Of a DNA stretch of 9,378 nt, positions 6,234 to 9,378 are shown in pieces. Position 1 is the stretch's first letter. The number at the start of each line of letters is the position of its first letter. The position numbers and the translations under genes are program-made. The stretch covers positions 1 through 9,378 of the forward strand of contig CAZZZA010000117.1 in the NCBI GenBank assembly GCA_964658455.1, written 5' to 3'. A model generated the notes under the pieces. That model was not told the DNA's origin and made no database searches. It saw only the letters and a list, made by a program, of their open reading frames with translations. The stretch comes from Lichenicola sp964658455. Lineage in GTDB: Bacteria > Pseudomonadota > Alphaproteobacteria > Acetobacterales > Acetobacteraceae.

Positions 6234-6908
6234 TCAGGCGGTGCGATGGTATTCCAGCACCGAGCCGTCCTTCACGGTGGCGCGCAGCGCGACCCAGCCG
6301 TCGGTGGCGTCGTACCAGTTTGAGAGCGTCACCTGGCCGGCGAAATCGAACCGTTCGGCATCGATGCTCCGCCCGGCGACCGTGACCGGCGACGCGCCGC
6401 GCGCGGCCACGGTCTCGTGCATCGCCACGCCATCCTGCGGATCGAACAGGGCCGACCGGGTGACGGCGCGGTTCCAGTGGCTGAGCGGCAGCGTCGCCGC
6501 CGGCAGCAGCAGCGGCGGCGCGATTTTTGGGCCGCGGGCGGCGGCGATCCGGATCCCGTCCGGCTGGCGCGCCGCCTGGACCCAGACCGGGGTGCCGTCA
6601 TCGTCGGTGCGGGTCTCCAGCGCCACGAACACGCCGTCGCGCCAGCGTTCGAGCGCGTGATGGCGGTAGCGGAACAACGTCACCGGCCCGAGCGTCACCT
6701 GCAGCGCGACCGTGATCTCGACGGCCAGCACGCCGCCGGACTGGGTGAAGCGCAGCGCGTGGGTGCCGATCCGCTCGCCCTCGCGGACCACGTCGAAGGC
6801 CAGCCGGCCGCCGTCGGGGATGCCGCGGCGCCCGTCCGCCACCGCCGGCCGACAGCGTCCGGCCAGCGCCAACGCCGCCGCCTGCGCCAGCACGGTGCGC
6901 CGTTTCAG
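6234..6908 (-). CDS. DUF6134 family protein with N-terminal signal sequence
   Basis: About 224 residues. The pattern GGRLAFDVVREGERIGTH (33-50), an FRYRHHALERWRDG core (79-92), ETRTDDDGTPVWV (98-110), SHWN (143-146) and a final NWYDATDGWVALRATVKDGS (197-216) is characteristic of DUF6134, a beta-rich family of unknown function. The N-terminus, KRRTVLAQAAALALAG then AVA-D, is a twin-arginine-like or Sec signal with a likely cut near residue 24, so the protein should be periplasmic. It is the last gene of the lipid operon and overlaps the CFA gene stop. The start is uncertain. No ATG lies before the conserved core at a sensible place: CTG 6908 (reading CTGA across the CFA stop) keeps the whole signal, while GTG 6893 removes the arginine pair. 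Homologues elsewhere sit beside cfa-like genes, which suggests a link to lipid modification. Confidence 0.84.
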   Translation of the reverse strand: MKRRTVLAQAAALALAGRCRPAVADGRRGIPDGGRLAFDVVREGERIGTHALRFTQSGGVLAVEITVALQVTLGPVTLFRYRHHALERWRDGVFVALETRTDDDGTPVWVQAARQPDGIRIAAARGPKIAPPLLLPAATLPLSHWNRAVTRSALFDPQDGVAMHETVAARGASPVTVAGRSIDAERFDFAGQVTLSNWYDATDGWVALRATVKDGSVLEYHRTA

Positions 6909-8155
6909 GGCGCCACGGCCCGGTGGGTCAGCCGGAACAGGCCGACATCGAGCATGCCGGTGCGGAACCCGGCCTCGCAGTAGCAAAGATAGTAGCGCCA
7001 GCGGCGGCGGAAGCTCTCGTCGAAGCCCATGCGCCGCAGCGCCGGCCAGGCGCGCTCGAACCGGTCGCGCCATTCCTGCAGGGTCCGTGCATAGCCGAGC
7101 CCGAACCGGACCTGCTCGGTCAGCGCCAGCCCGGCGGCCTGGAACCGCTCGGCCAGATGGGTGCGGGTCGGCAGCATGCCGCCGGGGAACACGTGCGCCT
7201 GGATGAAATCCGGGGTGCTGGCGTAGGCGTCGAACCGGCTCTCGTCGATGGTGATGATCTGCAGCACCGCGACCCCGCCCGGCGCCAGCCGGTCGCGCAG
7301 CGTGTCGAAGAACAGCGGCCAGAAGGCCTGTCCGACCGCCTCGAACATCTCGATCGAGACGATGCGGTCGAAACTGCCGGTGACGTCGCGGTAGTCCTGC
7401 AGCCTGGAGCCGGCCAGGCCGTCCAGCCCGGCCTCGGCGAGCCGCTGGCTGGCATAGGCGTGCTGCGCCGGAGACAGGGTCAGGCCGGTGGCGCGGGCGC
7501 CGTCCTGCGCCAGCCGCTCCAGCAGCCCGCCCCAGCCGCAGCCGATCTCCAGCACCCGGTCGTCGGGACGCGCCGCCAGCATCGACAGGATACGGTCCTG
7601 CTTGGCAGTCTGTGCCGCCTCGAGGGTCTCGCCGGGCCCCTGCTCGAACAGCGCCGCGGAGTAGCTCATCCCGGCATCGAGCCAGTGCGCGTAGAACGCG
7701 TTGCCGAGATCGTAATGCGCCTGGATGTTGCGCTTCGCGCCGGCGCGGGTGTTGGCGCGGGCGAGGTGCAGCACCCGGGCCAGCAGCCGGAACGGCAGCG
7801 TGCCGCCAAGGCCGCCGCCCATCGCGTCCTGGTTCAGCGCGCCCAGCAGCAGCAGAGCCGCCAGGTCGGGGCTGGACCAGTCATCGTCCATGTAGGCCTC
7901 GGCCAGGCCGAGATCGCCGCGCAGCGCCAGCCGCGCCAGGGTGCGGGTGCGATGCAGCAGCAGCGTGGCCTGCGGCCCAGGCAGCGGGCCTGAGCGGCTG
8001 ATCTGGGTGCCGTCGGGCATCACCACGGTCAGCGCGCCGTGCCGCAGGCGGTCGAGCAGCCGGCCGATATGGCGCTCGTACAGCCGCGCCAGCATCGCCG
8101 GGCGGCGCTCCGCCCGCGGGGCATGGGTCAGCACGGTGATCTTCTGTTCATCCAT
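6905..8155 (-). CDS. cfa: Cyclopropane-fatty-acid synthase-like SAM-dependent methyltransferase
   Basis: The 416-residue protein belongs to the CFA synthase family, which transfers a methylene or methyl group from S-adenosylmethionine to a double bond of a phospholipid acyl chain. Residues 1-140 form the N-terminal lipid-binding-type domain. NIQAHYDLGNAFY (143-155) opens the catalytic domain, VLEIGCGWGG (201-210) is the SAM-binding motif, EMFEAVG (269-275) carries the catalytic glutamate Glu272, and FIQAHVFPGGMLPT (317-330), YARTLQEW (355-362) and YYLCYCEAGF (388-397) complete the family pattern. Glu272 to Gln299 has the same spacing as E. coli Glu239 to His266, so a bicarbonate ligand appears to be Gln here; this is common in the CFA-like branch found next to DUF1365. 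The product could be a cyclopropane or methylated acyl chain. ATG 8155 overlaps the DUF1365 gene by 8 bases, indicating coupled translation; no strong ribosome site is seen. Confidence 0.94.
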   Translation of the reverse strand: MDEQKITVLTHAPRAERRPAMLARLYERHIGRLLDRLRHGALTVVMPDGTQISRSGPLPGPQATLLLHRTRTLARLALRGDLGLAEAYMDDDWSSPDLAALLLLGALNQDAMGGGLGGTLPFRLLARVLHLARANTRAGAKRNIQAHYDLGNAFYAHWLDAGMSYSAALFEQGPGETLEAAQTAKQDRILSMLAARPDDRVLEIGCGWGGLLERLAQDGARATGLTLSPAQHAYASQRLAEAGLDGLAGSRLQDYRDVTGSFDRIVSIEMFEAVGQAFWPLFFDTLRDRLAPGGVAVLQIITIDESRFDAYASTPDFIQAHVFPGGMLPTRTHLAERFQAAGLALTEQVRFGLGYARTLQEWRDRFERAWPALRRMGFDESFRRRWRYYLCYCEAGFRTGMLDVGLFRLTHRAVAP

Positions 8156-8933
8156 GAGCGGTTGCCGTGGTGACCGGGGAGGCCGGGGGCGCCGGGCTCC
8201 GATGGAAGCGGGCGCCCTTGCACCAGAGCTTGAGCGCCTCGACATGGATGCTGGCCAGCACCGCCAGCCCCTGCATCGGGCGGCGCAGCCCGCGCGCCAG
8301 CAGCGCGCGGTCGGTGAGCGGCTGGCGCCGGCCGGTCATCACCGCGCGGATCAGGGTGCGGGTGCCGTCGCCGCCGGCGATCGCCAGCGTCAGCCGCGCA
8401 TCGGGCGCGTCGCCATCCGGGCGCACCAGGTCGAAGCGATAGCCCATGCCCATCGGCATGAAGGGCGAGACGTGCAGGCACTTCTCGGCGTGGTGGCGCA
8501 GATGCGGCAGGTCGTCTGCCACCGCGACCGCGTAGCTGTGCCGCTCGCCGAACGTGTTGCGGACCTCGTAGAGCAGGGCCGCCAGGCTGCCGTCCGGCCG
8601 GTGGCAGAACCAGGTGCTGATCGGGTTGAAGGCGGCTCCGGCCAGGCGCGGCATGCAGAGCAGCGCGACCCGGCCGCCGGGCGGGTCGATCCCGGCCAGC
8701 CCGAGCTGGGCATCGAGCCAGCCGCGCAGGCTGCCGCCACGGCCGGCGCCATGGTCCTCGGCGTGGAAGCTGACCAGGTTGCGCCGACCGGCCGAGAACA
8801 GCCGCAACCGGCGGTCGAGCAGCGCCAGCTCGTCCAGTTCCAGCCAGAGCATCGTCACCGTCCGCCGCAGCCGGTGCGTCTGCGGGTGCAGCCGGTGGTG
8901 CGTGACCACCATGTCGTAGAGCGCGCTGCGCAT
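8148..8933 (-). CDS. DUF1365 family protein
   Basis: The 261-residue product carries the DUF1365 signature: HHRLHPQTHRL (12-22), LELDEL (31-36), AFNPISTWFC (101-110), EVRNTFGERHSY (123-134), KCLHVSPFMPMGMGYRF (151-167) and a C-terminal IHVEALKLWCKGARF (229-243). The family's biochemistry is not settled. It is almost always found between an FAD amine-oxidase-like gene and a CFA-synthase-like gene, exactly as here, so a role in making or modifying unusual membrane fatty acids is inferred from context. The start ATG 8933 shares one base with the TGA of the upstream FAD gene (TGATG), and the stop overlaps the next gene by 8 bases, so the three are translationally coupled. There is no signal peptide. 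The tail after residue 245 is rich in Pro, Ala and Thr and probably disordered. Confidence 0.92.
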   Translation of the reverse strand: MRSALYDMVVTHHRLHPQTHRLRRTVTMLWLELDELALLDRRLRLFSAGRRNLVSFHAEDHGAGRGGSLRGWLDAQLGLAGIDPPGGRVALLCMPRLAGAAFNPISTWFCHRPDGSLAALLYEVRNTFGERHSYAVAVADDLPHLRHHAEKCLHVSPFMPMGMGYRFDLVRPDGDAPDARLTLAIAGGDGTRTLIRAVMTGRRQPLTDRALLARGLRRPMQGLAVLASIHVEALKLWCKGARFHRSPAPPASPVTTATAHG

Positions 8934-9378
8934 CAGGCGGCCTGACGCAGCGGGCGCGCCGCCGATAAGGGCGGTCCGGGCATGCGGCCGTTCTCGTTGC
9001 CGACCTGCCAGGGCCGGCGCACCCCGCCCACCGCCTCGGCGACGGCCAGACCGGCCTGCAGCCCGTCCTCGTGGAAGCCGGCGCCGAGCCAGGCGCCGGC
9101 GAACCAGATCGCGTCGCTGCCCTGCAGCCCCCAGAGCGCGCGCTGGGCGGCCTGGGCGTCGGCGTCGAACACCGGATGCGCGTAATGCTCGGTGCGCAGC
9201 ACGGTATGCGGCGCCGGCTCGCGCACCGGGTTCAGGGTCACCAGCACCGGCTGCGGTCCGGGCAGGCCCTGGAGCCGGTTCATCCAGTAGGTGACGCACG
9301 GCGCGCCGGTCACGCGGCCGCCGGCGCCGATCAGGTTCCAGGAGGACCAGGCCCGGCGCCGGGCCGGCATCAGCGCGG
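8933..9378 (-). CDS. C-terminal part of an FAD-dependent amine-oxidase-like oxidoreductase (5' truncated)
   Basis: The frame is open to the right edge of the window, so only about 147 C-terminal residues are seen and the FAD-binding Rossmann motif at the N-terminus is missing. The visible part fits the flavin oxidoreductase (NAD(P)-binding, amine-oxidase-like) that partners DUF1365: AWSSWNLIG, then VTYWMNRLQGL, then VTLNPVREP, then YAHPVFD, and near the end FAGAWLGAGFHEDGLQAGL, the FAD-contacting C-terminal motif. The last 30 residues beyond this motif look variable. In Rhodobacter sphaeroides I recall a comparable gene set induced by singlet oxygen through RpoE-ChrR; no regulator is visible here because the promoter lies outside the window. 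The ATG printed at 9370 is internal and not the real start, as the frame continues upstream with no stop. Confidence 0.9.
   Translation of the reverse strand, partial: ALMPARRRAWSSWNLIGAGGRVTGAPCVTYWMNRLQGLPGPQPVLVTLNPVREPAPHTVLRTEHYAHPVFDADAQAAQRALWGLQGSDAIWFAGAWLGAGFHEDGLQAGLAVAEAVGGVRRPWQVGNENGRMPGPPLSAARPLRQAA

Overview
The window is high-GC bacterial DNA with an AT-richer insert of about 3.3 kb. The gene set (a SUV3-type RNA helicase, and a lipid operon of FAD oxidoreductase, DUF1365, CFA synthase and DUF6134) fits an alphaproteobacterium, possibly of the Rhodospirillales/Acetobacterales type. This is inferred from protein families and base composition only; no rRNA or other taxonomic marker is present.

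Layout. Positions 1-432 (+) hold the 3' end of a host-like gene whose product resembles a secreted beta-propeller protein, followed by a strong GC-rich hairpin. From about 500 to 3830 the composition drops: 26 of 60 bases are G/C in 1921-1980 and 30 of 60 in 961-1020, against 49 of 60 in 4681-4740. This stretch carries two minus-strand genes, a DUF262 protein with an AlbA_2/Schlafen-like C-terminus (upstream) and a cytosolic SGNH/GDSL hydrolase with an unrecognised N-terminal region (downstream). No transposase, integrase, tRNA or convincing attachment repeat is visible. Each gene has an inverted repeat in its upstream gap.

From 3841 to the right edge everything is again minus strand and very GC-rich. 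In transcription order (right to left) there is the C-terminal end of an FAD-dependent amine-oxidase-like protein, a DUF1365 protein, a cyclopropane-fatty-acid-synthase-like methyltransferase and a DUF6134 protein with an N-terminal signal. These four overlap at their ends and look like one operon for modifying membrane fatty acids, probably linked to oxidative stress. About 80 bases further on lies the SUV3-type helicase, with an N-terminal extension that contains a helix-turn-helix-like segment.

The best candidate for an undescribed system is the pair in the insert. DUF262 is the sensor/NTPase-like domain of the GmrSD, SspE and BrxU anti-phage proteins. Here the usual HNH partner domain is absent and an AlbA_2-like domain occupies the C-terminus, with an SGNH hydrolase next door. 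That the pair is a defence module is inference; each domain call is well supported by motifs.
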